NCBI GenBank assembly: GCA_944324305.1
Contig: CALUVV010000001.1
Location: 310,001 to 374,000 of the forward strand
Length of the DNA stretch: 64,000 nucleotides
Direction: 5' to 3'
Source of the DNA: Candidatus Gastranaerophilales bacterium
GTDB lineage: Bacteria > Cyanobacteriota > Vampirovibrionia > Gastranaerophilales > Gastranaerophilaceae
Positions 24,120 to 33,257 of the stretch are shown one piece after another. A model generated the notes under the pieces. The model made no database searches, was not told the DNA's origin, and saw only the letters and a program-made list of their open reading frames with translations. The position numbers and the translations under genes were made by a program. The first letter of the stretch is position 1; each line of letters starts with the position of its first letter.

Positions 24120-24977
24120 TCAAAGCTTATATCTTAACACTGAATTTGCGCCCTGTGACGAAACAAAAAGCAAGTCACCGTTAATATGAATACCGTAAGG
24201 TTTATTTACATTTGAAATAAGCACGGAAACCGCACCTGTCGGAGTGATTTTTACAACATTGTTATTATTGTAATTTGAAACGTAAATGTTTCCGGAAGCA
24301 TCACTCACCATGTCAATCGGACCGTTTATTTTAGCATCTTTGATAAATACAATTCTTTTGCCGTCAGGGGTTATCTTGTAAATCATGTTATCCGCAAAGC
24401 AGGCAACATAAAGATTTCCGTCAGTATCTGTCGTAATCCCCGTAGGGCTTGCAATATTATTGTACATACCGTTTGTCTGCTCTATTTTCGATTTATCCGC
24501 CTGTGCAGCTTTTGTTTCTTCAGCCTTAATGGTCTGCATATCAGTATTTAAAGAGCCGGCAAGCTGCTGTGCTTTTGCATAAACGGCACTTTCGGGCGGA
24601 ATTAAAGACAGGTAAGTTTTGGCTTTATCAGGCACGCCCAATTTATTACTGAGATTTGCGGCCTTATACACGGATTCATAATCATCGGGTTTTCTGACAA
24701 TTATTTGTTTAAATACAGCCAGAGCAGCCTCATCCTGCTTCAAATACTCAAGGATTGACCCCAGATTATAGTAAGCGTCTATATAATTAGGGTCGATATT
24801 TATGGCCTGCCTGAAAGATGCCATTGCACGGTCATATTGCCCTATTTTGTATAGGTCAACACCCTGATTATAATGTAATTTAGCCTCTGTCGGCGGTTCA
24901 TAAGGCTGTACAGGTTCCACACAAAGTGCAAAACCTGTATTAGCCAATAAACATAATGTTATTAATAATTTTTTCAT
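24120..24977 (-). CDS. Secreted TPR and NHL/SMP-30-like repeat protein
   Basis: 285 residues. A signal peptide (MKKLLITLCLLANTGFALC) is followed by TPR motifs (residues about 32-135, e.g. AKLHYNQGVDLYKIGQYDRA and DAYYNLGSILEYLKQDEAA) and then beta-propeller-like NHL repeats (TGITTDTDGNLYVACFADN, IDMVSDASGNIYVSNYNNN). Only about three blades are visible, so the propeller is partial or oligomeric. Probably a periplasmic or surface protein-interaction factor. It is one base from the convergent permease gene and 11 bases downstream of malQ. Confidence 0.8.
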   Translation of the reverse strand: MKKLLITLCLLANTGFALCVEPVQPYEPPTEAKLHYNQGVDLYKIGQYDRAMASFRQAINIDPNYIDAYYNLGSILEYLKQDEAALAVFKQIIVRKPDDYESVYKAANLSNKLGVPDKAKTYLSLIPPESAVYAKAQQLAGSLNTDMQTIKAEETKAAQADKSKIEQTNGMYNNIASPTGITTDTDGNLYVACFADNMIYKITPDGKRIVFIKDAKINGPIDMVSDASGNIYVSNYNNNNVVKITPTGAVSVLISNVNKPYGIHINGDLLFVSSQGANSVLRYKL

Positions 24978-24988
24978 TAAATTCTCCG

Positions 24989-26878
24989 TTAACTATTTTG
25001 CAAAGCATCAAGCTGTTCAATAAGCTTTTGATTTTTTTCCGCAAATTCGTGACCTCTTGCAATTATAGCTAATTTTAAAATATTTGCAAGATTAATAGCA
25101 TAAAGTTCTTTATAGTTATCGGGAAGTCTCAAGCTCCAGTTTGCATCTCCTGATGTTCCGGGTCTGTTGTAAACATCGTAAACATTGAAATAGTCAGTGA
25201 AGAATATTTGAATATTTTCAGCCTGTGACGCAAACATTTCAACAAGTTTTGTTTGCGCAAGAAATTCCGCATCGTCAGTAAGATGAACAATAATATCATC
25301 TTTATTATCAGCCTCGGCAAATAAGTCATCCACAAGGTTTTTAGCATGAAGGTATCCGCCATGGGTATGAATATTTTGATCAGCCCACATTTTTATAGGT
25401 TCATTATCATGGGTGCCGACCATTGCCCAGCATTTTTTATCTATATTGCAGCATCTGTAGGGGTCTTTAGGCTTGTCAGCTTCCACAAACTGCGTAAGCT
25501 TCATACCTTGCAAGCCGTATTCTTTCATAACCGCAGCAACAGGATTTGTAAGAGTACCCAAATCCTCGCAAACAATTGCGTCTTTGTCCAAACCTTCTTC
25601 TTTTGCCGCAGCAATAACGATTTTTTCAATCAGTCTGCCGTAATCTTTAATTTGCTTTTTAGATAAAGTTTTAACCCTTTTTTCTTTATCTGCCGTAAGC
25701 TCCATATCCAAATCTTCTATTTTGGCAATAGCATATTTGGAAAGTTCCGGATGTTCGGGAGATGAGTATAATCTGCCCGCACCCTGTTCGATTTTAGGTT
25801 TCTTTCCTGATTTGTAAACCCACGGGTCAATAAGTCCGACAATATGGTCAATTCTTACGCCGCCGGGATTTTCTCTGAACATTTTTTTGTATAAGTTTTT
25901 CAACAGCTGGCCGCCTTCATCCAAAGAGCCGTCAGCATTATACATTCTGTCAGGATCCATTACAGGGAAGCCCCATGCCTGCCCGTCTTTTGAGAAATAA
26001 TCAGGAGGACAGCCGAGGCACCAGCCTTTTAGGAATAATGCCTGATAAGCCCATGTATCGCGGTCAGAGAAGGCAACCTGTCTGTCTGCAATCATTTTAA
26101 TACCATGTTTTTGGGCAAACTTTCTTGTTTCCTCATTCTGCTTGCTTATAATAAATTGAGTAAATTTATAAAGTTCAATTTCATCGGAATATTTATTTTC
26201 AATCTCTTTAATTCTTTCTGCAAACTGCATTTTTTGTTCAATTGATTGCGGATTAAAAAGATTTTTATCTGTTTCGGAATTCCATAAAGGCCAGTAATCA
26301 TTTCCATGTTCAATTGACAAAGCTTCATAAAGGCTGTCTTTATCCAGCCAGAAACTGTTTTCTCTTTTAAAATGTTCAAATTCTTTTTCAAGTTTTTTAA
26401 CAGGATTGGCTTTAAAGTTATTCCAGGCTTCCTGCAAAGCTTCGCTGTATCTTTTGTAAGCGTAAGAATAAGCAGTTTTGTTAACATCCTTATTCGGGTT
26501 ATCATTAATTATTTCGTTATAAGTATTTTCTGAAAGAATTTTACCCCAGGCTTTGGTTGTTAAGTCTTTAAGGTTGATAAATAAAGGGTTATCAGAAAAT
26601 ATTGTACCGGTATACGGAGAAGAATCGCAGGATTTTGTTTTACCTGCAGGTCCAAGCTGGATAGCATCAAACAAACCTGATGCATACTCAATAAATTCTT
26701 TCCCGCCGTCAGAATTAATACTGCCAAAACCTGTATTTTGATTTTGAGCAGCAGGGAAACTTCCGTTATGCATAATAAAAGCTAAATTTTTCTTCCCTAA
26801 AACCTTAAGAGCTTTTCTGATAGTTTTTTTTGCTTTTTCGTCTAAAACATTAGAGTGTTTTTCTAAAGTACAAGTCAT
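24989..26878 (-). CDS. malQ: 4-alpha-glucanotransferase (amylomaltase, GH77)
   Basis: 629 residues. Catalytic segments of GH77 are visible: GVRIDHIVGL (nucleophile Asp), IVCEDLGTL (acid/base Glu) and VGTHDNEP (transition-state Asp). The SKDGQAWGFPVMDPD segment is also diagnostic. It disproportionates maltodextrins and glycogen-derived glucans. Longer than typical bacterial MalQ (about 500) because of an N-terminal helical insertion around residues 100-220. A TGATAATATCA palindrome lies 32 bases upstream of its start, the same element as in front of the neighbouring XRE gene. Confidence 0.92.
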   Translation of the reverse strand: MTCTLEKHSNVLDEKAKKTIRKALKVLGKKNLAFIMHNGSFPAAQNQNTGFGSINSDGGKEFIEYASGLFDAIQLGPAGKTKSCDSSPYTGTIFSDNPLFINLKDLTTKAWGKILSENTYNEIINDNPNKDVNKTAYSYAYKRYSEALQEAWNNFKANPVKKLEKEFEHFKRENSFWLDKDSLYEALSIEHGNDYWPLWNSETDKNLFNPQSIEQKMQFAERIKEIENKYSDEIELYKFTQFIISKQNEETRKFAQKHGIKMIADRQVAFSDRDTWAYQALFLKGWCLGCPPDYFSKDGQAWGFPVMDPDRMYNADGSLDEGGQLLKNLYKKMFRENPGGVRIDHIVGLIDPWVYKSGKKPKIEQGAGRLYSSPEHPELSKYAIAKIEDLDMELTADKEKRVKTLSKKQIKDYGRLIEKIVIAAAKEEGLDKDAIVCEDLGTLTNPVAAVMKEYGLQGMKLTQFVEADKPKDPYRCCNIDKKCWAMVGTHDNEPIKMWADQNIHTHGGYLHAKNLVDDLFAEADNKDDIIVHLTDDAEFLAQTKLVEMFASQAENIQIFFTDYFNVYDVYNRPGTSGDANWSLRLPDNYKELYAINLANILKLAIIARGHEFAEKNQKLIEQLDALQNS

Positions 26879-26909
26879 ATTTACCCCTTCTTCCTATATA
26901 TCAACAAAA

Positions 26910-26922
26910 ATGATAATATCAT
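26910..26922. promoter_or_regulatory. Palindromic operator ATGATAATATCAT
   Basis: A 13-base perfect palindrome (around a central base) with the core TGATAATATCA, between the malQ start (26878) and the 3' end of the XRE gene. The same core recurs at 27301-27311. Confidence 0.5.
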
Positions 26923-26937
26923 GAGGTATTTTTTTTT

Positions 26938-27264
26938 TCAACTAACAGTCATAAAAGCCGCATTCAATAATTTGTATATAAGACGTTTATTATTTTTATC
27001 CTGTTTTTCAATAATATTTATAATTTCTTCATCAATGTTTTCGGGTAAATTTACGGATGAAAACTTAAAAAATTCGATTAGTTCGACTTCCAGAACAGCA
27101 GCAATTTTTTCAAGCACATGCAGGGATGGGTAAAATCTTCCCGACTCAATCCCGGAGAGCGAAGAAGTCTCGATATCAATCATTTCGGATAACTGCTCCT
27201 GAGTTAAGCCCTTAAATTTTCTGATTTCTTTTATTCTTTTGCCTAATAACTTTTTATTATCCAT
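26938..27264 (-). CDS. XRE-type transcriptional regulator
   Basis: 108 residues. The N-terminal helix-turn-helix (LGKRIKEIRKFKGLTQEQLSEMIDIETSSLSGIESG) is followed by a 45-residue helical tail, perhaps for dimerisation. TATCAT lies exactly six bases before its ATG and no Shine-Dalgarno is seen. Palindromes with the core TGATAATATCA flank it on both sides, so it may control itself, malQ and the divergent prepilin genes. Confidence 0.85.
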   Translation of the reverse strand: MDNKKLLGKRIKEIRKFKGLTQEQLSEMIDIETSSLSGIESGRFYPSLHVLEKIAAVLEVELIEFFKFSSVNLPENIDEEIINIIEKQDKNNKRLIYKLLNAAFMTVS

Positions 27265-27276
27265 ATGTTAATGATA
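27265..27276 (-). promoter_or_regulatory. -10 element of the XRE gene, leaderless arrangement
   Basis: On the - strand TATCAT (27276-27271), six bases (TAACAT), ATG. Confidence 0.4.
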
Positions 27277-27299
27277 CCTTGATATTCTTATAAAAATAA

Positions 27300-27312
27300 G
27301 TGATAATATCAC
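27300..27312. promoter_or_regulatory. Palindromic operator GTGATAATATCAC
   Basis: A 13-base perfect palindrome with the same core as 26910-26922, located in the divergent region between the XRE gene and the tandem prepilin genes, 41 bases upstream of the -35 of the first prepilin promoter. Confidence 0.55.
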
Positions 27313-27352
27313 GTTTTTTAATTTAAATTACGTAATAAACACTTTATACCCC

Positions 27353-27381
27353 TTGACAATCACTTAAAAATAATTTAAAAT
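27353..27381 (+). promoter_or_regulatory. Promoter of the first tandem prepilin gene
   Basis: TTGACA (27353-27358), 17-base spacer, TAAAAT (27376-27381). CACTT and AAGTG arms surround the -10. It gives a leader of about 115 bases before the ribosome binding site GAAAGGTG. Confidence 0.8.
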
Positions 27382-27502
27382 AAGTGTACAACAATGAGTT
27401 TTTCAAAAACTATGATTACTGCATATACGATAAACGGCTATAACATAGAGTAGTTTTATAGAGAGTAAATCTTAACAAGAAAGAAAGAAAGGTGAAAAGA
27501 TT

Positions 27503-28159
27503 ATGACAAAACACTATGGTTTCACACTTGCAGAAGTGTTAATTACATTGGGTATCATCGGGGTAGTTGCCGCAATGACTATGCCTACATTAATGAATTC
27601 AACTCAGGGAGCTCAGTACAAAGCCGCTTATAAAAAGGCTTTATCAGCTTTATCACAAGCTGTTGTATTGAACGTTGCTTTAGAAGATTACAACTTTGCT
27701 GACCTTGATGGTGAAAACTATAATCTCACAGACATGCTGTCTTCCCGCATGAATGTTGTAAGAAGTGAAGTAGGAGCTTCGAATATTAAAAACGGCGACA
27801 AAGATTACACAGTAACTACTACAACAGGAACCCGCGAAGGAACTGCAGGTGTTGATATTGAGCAAGCTAACACAACATTGTTCTTTAATGACGGAATCAT
27901 GTTTTCATTCCCGACAGACTCTGCAAATTGCTCTAAAGACGACACAACAGGAAGTACTACACCTTGCTATGGTTTCATCGATGTTAACGGTGTAAAAGCT
28001 CCGAACAAAATGGTTAAATGCGACAGCGGTACTGTTGACGGCACAGGTGCTAACGCTTGTCAGGTTAAGAACCCGACTGACGTTTATCCGGTTGTATTCT
28101 ATGACCAGACAATGCTTCCAAACTCACCGGCTGCAAGAGCTGTACTATACGGTAAATAA
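27503..28159 (+). CDS. Major prepilin-like protein, tandem copy 1
   Basis: 218 residues. Six-residue leader MTKHYG then FTLAEVLITLGIIGVVAAMTMPTLM. The mature domain has Cys pairs and a C-terminus LPNSPAARAVLYGK. Strong promoter, long leader and a good terminator indicate high expression. About two-thirds identical to the next gene, with long nearly identical stretches (GAQYKAAYKKALSALSQAVV) and a variable central part, the pattern of a recent tandem duplication with diversification of exposed regions. Confidence 0.9.
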   Translation: MTKHYGFTLAEVLITLGIIGVVAAMTMPTLMNSTQGAQYKAAYKKALSALSQAVVLNVALEDYNFADLDGENYNLTDMLSSRMNVVRSEVGASNIKNGDKDYTVTTTTGTREGTAGVDIEQANTTLFFNDGIMFSFPTDSANCSKDDTTGSTTPCYGFIDVNGVKAPNKMVKCDSGTVDGTGANACQVKNPTDVYPVVFYDQTMLPNSPAARAVLYGK

Positions 28160-28227
28160 TAAGATTATGCGATGTCACTTTGCTTAATCAGCAAAACGGC
28201 ATGTTTAAAAAGTTCGAATCTTTTTGT

Positions 28228-28255
28228 CGGCGGAGTTTCACCCCGCCGTTTTTTT
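28228..28255 (+). terminator. Rho-independent terminator of prepilin copy 1
   Basis: CGGCGG (28228-28233) with CCGCCG (28243-28248) followed by seven T. The remainder of the 359-base gap to the next gene holds the copy-2 promoter and a long leader, with no ORF I can support. Confidence 0.85.
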
Positions 28256-28340
28256 ATATTTTTATACTCTAAATGTATGATTTTTTGTTTTCTAATCCTT
28301 GAGAATTAGTTAAAATTAATTAATAATTTTTGTTAAGCTA

Positions 28341-28369
28341 TTGACTTTTCATGACAAATACTTTAAAAT
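28341..28369 (+). promoter_or_regulatory. Promoter of the second tandem prepilin gene
   Basis: TTGACT (28341-28346), 17-base spacer, TAAAAT (28364-28369), the same design as for copy 1, and again a leader of about 140 bases ending in AAGAAAGGTGAAAAGATT before ATG, which is identical between the copies. Confidence 0.8.
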
Positions 28370-28518
28370 GAGGTTACAAAAAGATTTTTCAAAAGAGTTT
28401 TTATGCATATCCACATGTTTTGGAGAGATTCGATATATAATAAAGGATAGAGAGATAAAGGCGTAAAACATTTTTTGAGGGATCAGAAAGTTTTACTAAA
28501 AAGAAAGGTGAAAAGATT

Positions 28519-29181
28519 ATGACAAAAAGATTCGGCTTTACACTCGCAGAAGTGTTAATCACATTAGGTATCATCGGTGTTGTAGCTGCAATGACTATGC
28601 CTACATTGATGAACTCAACTCAAGGTGCTCAGTACAAAGCTGCTTACAAAAAAGCTTTATCAGCTTTATCACAAGCTGTTGTATTGAACGTTGCTTTGGA
28701 TGACTACAACTTTGCTGATTTAACAGGTACTCAAGGTGACTATCAATTAGCTACTATGTTACAAAATCGTATGAATGTTGTTAGAAGCGAAACCGGTTCA
28801 GGTAACGTAACAACTTCAAGCGGTAATGCATATACTGCAACAAATACAGCAGGTAAAACTAACGATACTGGCAACATTACTATTGATCAAGCTAACACAA
28901 CATTGTTCTTCAATGACGGTATTATGTTCTCATTCCCGACAGATACAAAACAATGTACACAAGATTCAACTTTAGTTGGTCAAGCTTGTAAAGGTTTTAT
29001 CGATGTTAACGGTGTAAAAGCTCCGAACAAACTTATCAAATGTGATACAGGAAGCGTTACAGGTACAGGTGCTAACGCATGTCAGGTTACTAACCCGACT
29101 GACGTTTATCCGGTTATCTTCTATGACCAAACAATCCTTCCGAACTCACCTGCAGCAAGAGCTGTATTATACGCTAAATAG
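28519..29181 (+). CDS. Major prepilin-like protein, tandem copy 2
   Basis: 220 residues: leader MTKRFG, then FTLAEVLITLGIIGVVAAMTMPTLM. Same Cys-containing C-terminal region as copy 1 (CKGFIDVNGVKAPNK, CQVTNPTDVYPV). Residues about 65-125 differ from copy 1 and are Thr/Asn-rich. Likely a structural pilin-like subunit. Confidence 0.9.
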   Translation: MTKRFGFTLAEVLITLGIIGVVAAMTMPTLMNSTQGAQYKAAYKKALSALSQAVVLNVALDDYNFADLTGTQGDYQLATMLQNRMNVVRSETGSGNVTTSSGNAYTATNTAGKTNDTGNITIDQANTTLFFNDGIMFSFPTDTKQCTQDSTLVGQACKGFIDVNGVKAPNKLIKCDTGSVTGTGANACQVTNPTDVYPVIFYDQTILPNSPAARAVLYAK

Positions 29182-29206
29182 TTTGGAATACAAAAATTTC
29201 AAAAAA

Positions 29207-29238
29207 GAATCCGTAAAAATTTACGGGTTCTTTTTTTT
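29207..29238 (+). terminator. Rho-independent terminator of prepilin copy 2
   Basis: GAATCCGTAAA (29207-29217) with TTTACGGGTTC (29220-29230) followed by eight T. Confidence 0.85.
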
Positions 29239-29240
29239 AT

Positions 29241-30884
29241 TTAATTTTGAAAAAATTTATTTAAAAGCAAAGGGATAAATTTAGCATTTAATGCACTAAA
29301 GTCAAATACAAACTCATTAACTCCGGATCTGTAGAGTTCTTCTACTTTATCAAATTCTTCCAGTATTTTATCTTCAAACATATGCATCCTGCAGAAACCG
29401 TCACACGTAAAGGGATAAATTTTATCCAATGAAGGGTCATGCAGGGCATAGCCGCCTCTATGGCAGGGAGCTTTGCAGGAAAGACGCGAAATTATCGCGC
29501 TGTCATTATTTAACGGGCAAAGTCCTAAACTCGGCACTCTTATATTTCCTGCAATAGTGTACTTTTTATTCGGAATATCATTTTTTACTTTTTTAATAGT
29601 TTTAATTGTGCTTTCAATATCCGAAAAAGATGTAAAATCAACAGTATTAATCTGTGAAAGATTATTTAAACATTTTATTGAAAGACTGTTTAATAAATTT
29701 ATCCCCTGCCCTATTTCTATCGGAATATGATTTATATCAGGGTCGTTAATTGCGGTCCAAAAATAACCTATATTATTAATTATAAGACTGTCAGGGGCAG
29801 GGTTTGTCAAAAGAATTTGTTTTACATACTCATAAACCCTGTCAAAATCCCTTTCAATAAGAATTCTCGGAGTTGAAAGCTGGAATTTAATCCCGTATTT
29901 TGTACAGAATTTTTTTACTTTCATTATAATATCGCTGAAACTGCTTGTCGCAAGGTCGCATGTAGCAAGAATTTCACCGTACTCAATCGAATAAACAGGG
30001 GTTGTTCCGATTTTTTTAATATATTTTTCAAGTTCTTTTAACTGCGCAAGTTCTGACAGGCGGAGATTAATTTTATATATATCTTTTTTGGAGTAGTCAA
30101 AAGTCTGTCTGATTTTAGGTTTTGCGATTTTCCATTCAAAATTTTTAATGTTCTTGCTGAATTTAAAGTCCTGCCCTTCGGCACTTACAACAACACCTAA
30201 GAAATGATTGGTACTGTAAATACTTTTTCTGACATGCTTAAACGGAAGTTTTTGATGCTTAAAAAGCTTAGGTTTATCCAAAATCTTTTGAATAAGCTCT
30301 ATAGCTTCAAGAATTTCTTCTGAATTGTTAAATTTCCCTTTTATAACAACACTGTCTATTGCTTTAAGTTTTTTTATATCTTCGGCGCAGTATGGAAGGT
30401 TGTCACTGTCTATTGCCAGCGGAAGCTTTGTATATTGCTTAATCTTGGCAATATTTTTCATATAAATTTCTTCGGTAATAATAATTTCGTCAACTTTGTG
30501 GAAATTATTTATAAAATCTATCCCCGCAAGATTATGGATATCAAAATAAGAATCTGCAATTACCTTGAAAGGGAGATTAAACACCTTTACAGCTTCCAGT
30601 ATTGCAAAACTGTTAATAAATATTCCGTCTATGCCCGCCGTTTTTAAAAATCTCAGCATTTTTTTGATTTCAGGCAGGTTTTCCTCGGTTATATCATGTT
30701 TAAAGTTTATATAAATTGAGCAGCTGTTTCGCTTCGCTGCCTCGACAAATTCATTTACATACTCAAAATTATTATTTAGAAACTTCTTATAATAAACGTA
30801 ATAATCCCTGCAAGATGTTTTTCCCGCAAAAACATCGATGTCTTCAGGCTTTTTAACAGGTGAAACTATTTTTATACTTCCCAT
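29241..30884 (-). CDS. Long U32-family protein
   Basis: 547 residues. It has the U32 barrel layout, and the C-terminal part carries a Cys set (GLCPLNNDS, SCKAPCHRGG, FTCDGFCRMHMF) suited to an Fe-S cluster. The N-terminal barrel is more diverged than in the 20798 gene. Related proteins act in RNA hydroxylation; a precise role cannot be assigned. Its -10 TGC-TATAAT stands six bases before ATG, with no ribosome binding site. Confidence 0.7.
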   Translation of the reverse strand: MGSIKIVSPVKKPEDIDVFAGKTSCRDYYVYYKKFLNNNFEYVNEFVEAAKRNSCSIYINFKHDITEENLPEIKKMLRFLKTAGIDGIFINSFAILEAVKVFNLPFKVIADSYFDIHNLAGIDFINNFHKVDEIIITEEIYMKNIAKIKQYTKLPLAIDSDNLPYCAEDIKKLKAIDSVVIKGKFNNSEEILEAIELIQKILDKPKLFKHQKLPFKHVRKSIYSTNHFLGVVVSAEGQDFKFSKNIKNFEWKIAKPKIRQTFDYSKKDIYKINLRLSELAQLKELEKYIKKIGTTPVYSIEYGEILATCDLATSSFSDIIMKVKKFCTKYGIKFQLSTPRILIERDFDRVYEYVKQILLTNPAPDSLIINNIGYFWTAINDPDINHIPIEIGQGINLLNSLSIKCLNNLSQINTVDFTSFSDIESTIKTIKKVKNDIPNKKYTIAGNIRVPSLGLCPLNNDSAIISRLSCKAPCHRGGYALHDPSLDKIYPFTCDGFCRMHMFEDKILEEFDKVEELYRSGVNEFVFDFSALNAKFIPLLLNKFFQN

Positions 30885-30899
30885 AAACTGATTATAGCA
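30885..30899 (-). promoter_or_regulatory. Extended -10 of the long U32 gene, leaderless arrangement
   Basis: On the - strand TGC-TATAAT (TATAAT 30896-30891), six bases (CAGTTT), ATG. Confidence 0.6.
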
Positions 30900-31064
30900 T
30901 ATAAATCAAATGTAAACAAATCTTTACAAATAACGAAAAATTAAGCAATTTTTTGGGAAAGAAATACTTAGTATATACATAAGGAATATTTAGGATAGTC
31001 TGACACACTTTCTCATCAAACACATCAATAGGATTACAATTAAATTTAGGGAGGACACCAATCA

Positions 31065-31304
31065 ATGGCAATAGGTGCTGAGGATTACATTGACCAGCTC
31101 TTGGTCAAAAAATACGCAGAAGAAAAAGTTGACAATCATGACAACATGGAATCAATGGTTGACCCTGAAAAAATGATGGGTGCAATGAATGATTACGCAA
31201 GCATGTACCGAAATATGATGAACCTTAAGCAAAGGTTAAATATTGCATGCTACGCTATCAACGCAAGAACCGCAAGATATAACAAAACAACCCAGTATCA
31301 ATAA
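31065..31304 (+). CDS. Small acidic/Met-rich protein, function unknown
   Basis: 79 residues with a strong ribosome binding site (AGGGAGGAC). Met-rich centre (MESMVDPEKMMGAMNDYASMYRNMM), helical, no membrane span. A leader of about 100 bases precedes it. It stands alone between two unrelated genes. Not a recognised family. Confidence 0.65.
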   Translation: MAIGAEDYIDQLLVKKYAEEKVDNHDNMESMVDPEKMMGAMNDYASMYRNMMNLKQRLNIACYAINARTARYNKTTQYQ

Positions 31305-31359
31305 AGATTTCTGTTCTCGTTTTTTTCCGATATAATTAACGTAAGAAAGCGAGAACAAA

Positions 31360-31917
31360 ATGGTGGGAAAAATAATCCTTGCTTCTTCTTCTCCCAGAAG
31401 AGCAGATATTCTGAAAAAACTTAATATTGGATTTGAAATCATTCCGTCGCCGTATATCGAAGATCATACGAGGACGGTTTTTTCTTATGATTTTATAGAA
31501 AGTCTTGCATTTAACAAGGCAAAAGCAGTAATTCCGCTTGTAAAAGAACCTTCGTTAATTATCGGTGCCGACACGGTTGTTGTAATTGATAATGAAATTC
31601 TCGGTAAACCCGACGGATATGAAGGAGCATGCAAAATGCTCAAGAGACTTTCAGGAAGAACTCATATTGTTGTTACAAGTATTGTTGTAATTAATTCAGA
31701 AACAGGAGATTTGAAAAAAAACTCAACAACAAGTGAAGTTACGTTTGAAAATCTTACCGACGAACAGATTAAATACTATATTGATAATTTTAAACCGTTT
31801 GACAAAGCTGGCTCCTACGGAATACAAGAAATGCCCGAAGGATATATAAAATCCTTTACGGGCGATTTCGAAAATATTATCGGAATAAGCTCTAAAGCTC
31901 TGCTTGAATTATTATAA
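31360..31917 (+). CDS. maf: Maf-family nucleotide pyrophosphatase
   Basis: 185 residues. Family motifs: [16 protein letters not shown] at the N-terminus, GADTVV near residue 68, LGKP, and [11 protein letters not shown] near residue 146. Maf proteins hydrolyse non-canonical or modified nucleoside triphosphates (dTTP/UTP or m7GTP types). Convergent with, and overlapping by 6 bases, the SEC-C gene. Confidence 0.92.
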   Translation: MVGKIILASSSPRRADILKKLNIGFEIIPSPYIEDHTRTVFSYDFIESLAFNKAKAVIPLVKEPSLIIGADTVVVIDNEILGKPDGYEGACKMLKRLSGRTHIVVTSIVVINSETGDLKKNSTTSEVTFENLTDEQIKYYIDNFKPFDKAGSYGIQEMPEGYIKSFTGDFENIIGISSKALLELL

Positions 31918-33189
31918 ATTTGCTCCGCAGCATTTTTTGAACTTTTTGCCGCTGCCGCACGGGCAAGGGTCATTTCTGCCTATTTTACTGAGGTCAACTC
32001 CTTCAAGTTCGGGCTTTTCAATATCTTCCTCGATTATACCGAGAGTTTTTGAAAATGCTTTTGACTTATATAAAACGGTTGTCGATGAGAAAATTTTATT
32101 TTCCAGATATCTTGATTTGTAATGCTCAAGCAACTCATCAAGATTATAGCTTGTTCCTAAAAGTTTATTTACCGTATCCATAAAGTTCTCATGACGGCCA
32201 GCTACCCTTTTTATGATATTAGCCGAAAATTTATCGTTATTTAAGAAAAATTCTATGCAGGCTTTTGCATTTTCAACACTGTCGGGATTTTCAACTGCTT
32301 TATCAAATGTTGCCAGAAACGGAACAGCATATAATCCGAGTTCTTTATCAAAAACAATTCCCACATCATAAGTTTCCTTATGAGATGAAAATCCGCCCAA
32401 TGAATTTTCAAGGAAGTTATCATACGAATTATTAAATTCGGAAACATCAAAAAATCTGTAATTTTCTAAAGTTTGAATTTTGTCCTGAAAATCAATTTTC
32501 TCTCCGCCTTCCGCAAAATCATTAAACGCTCCGATTAAATCATCAGCAAATTTATTTGTGGTAACAACTTCATCTTTTCCAAAAAACTCGATAAATTTAT
32601 CATAAATTTCTTTAATATTTTCTTCTATTTCTTTTTGTTTTTCGGGGTTGTCAAGATAAACAAGCTCAGGATTTTGAATAATCTTTGCAACAGAATATCT
32701 TAAAGCGTCATCTCTTCTGCTTGACGGCAATACACCCGAAATTTCCAAAAGGTAATATGCTTTTTCGAATTTAAAAATTCTAGCAACTACATATTGCCCT
32801 GCTCCCATTCCTCTGAATGTAGTCATTTTTACAAGAGAAACTACGCTGTAGGTCTTTTCATTAATAATATTATTTAAATCAAATCCGTTTTGCAAAACAC
32901 GTTTAATCTCAAATATTGAAGATATTGACTGCATTAATGCTTTAACTATTTTTTTAGTGGAAGCGGGCAGTTTTTTCGAGTTTTCCAAAAACAAAGTTAA
33001 GATACTTTTATGATTTAAATTTCTTTCAAAAATGTAATTAAAACATGCGGACTGAAAATTCATACCGTTCTGCCCGATTGTTTTCAGATATTCTTCAAAG
33101 TCGGGTTTTACGGTTTCGTCGTTTTGAACGAATTCCGCCAATTCTTTTATTACGTCATTAATCTCTTTTAAGTCTTCTAAAATAAGCAT
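31912..33189 (-). CDS. SEC-C zinc-motif protein, function unknown
   Basis: 425 residues, mostly helical and acidic, ending in the SEC-C zinc motif [20 protein letters not shown]. This motif is known from the tail of SecA, where it binds SecB and ribosomes, and from many unrelated proteins. The body has no recognised domain. Good ribosome binding site (GAGAGGGAG). Confidence 0.75.
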   Translation of the reverse strand: MLILEDLKEINDVIKELAEFVQNDETVKPDFEEYLKTIGQNGMNFQSACFNYIFERNLNHKSILTLFLENSKKLPASTKKIVKALMQSISSIFEIKRVLQNGFDLNNIINEKTYSVVSLVKMTTFRGMGAGQYVVARIFKFEKAYYLLEISGVLPSSRRDDALRYSVAKIIQNPELVYLDNPEKQKEIEENIKEIYDKFIEFFGKDEVVTTNKFADDLIGAFNDFAEGGEKIDFQDKIQTLENYRFFDVSEFNNSYDNFLENSLGGFSSHKETYDVGIVFDKELGLYAVPFLATFDKAVENPDSVENAKACIEFFLNNDKFSANIIKRVAGRHENFMDTVNKLLGTSYNLDELLEHYKSRYLENKIFSSTTVLYKSKAFSKTLGIIEEDIEKPELEGVDLSKIGRNDPCPCGSGKKFKKCCGANL

Positions 33190-33257
33190 AAATTCTCCCT
33201 CTCTACAATGAGAATACCTTAAAAGAATTCAAAACTCAATACTATAACAGGATAGTA

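Noticed and set aside
28384-28450. Small ORF beginning MHIHMFWRDS in the leader of prepilin copy 2
   Set aside because: No ribosome binding site, only 15 codons, and not present in the leader of copy 1.
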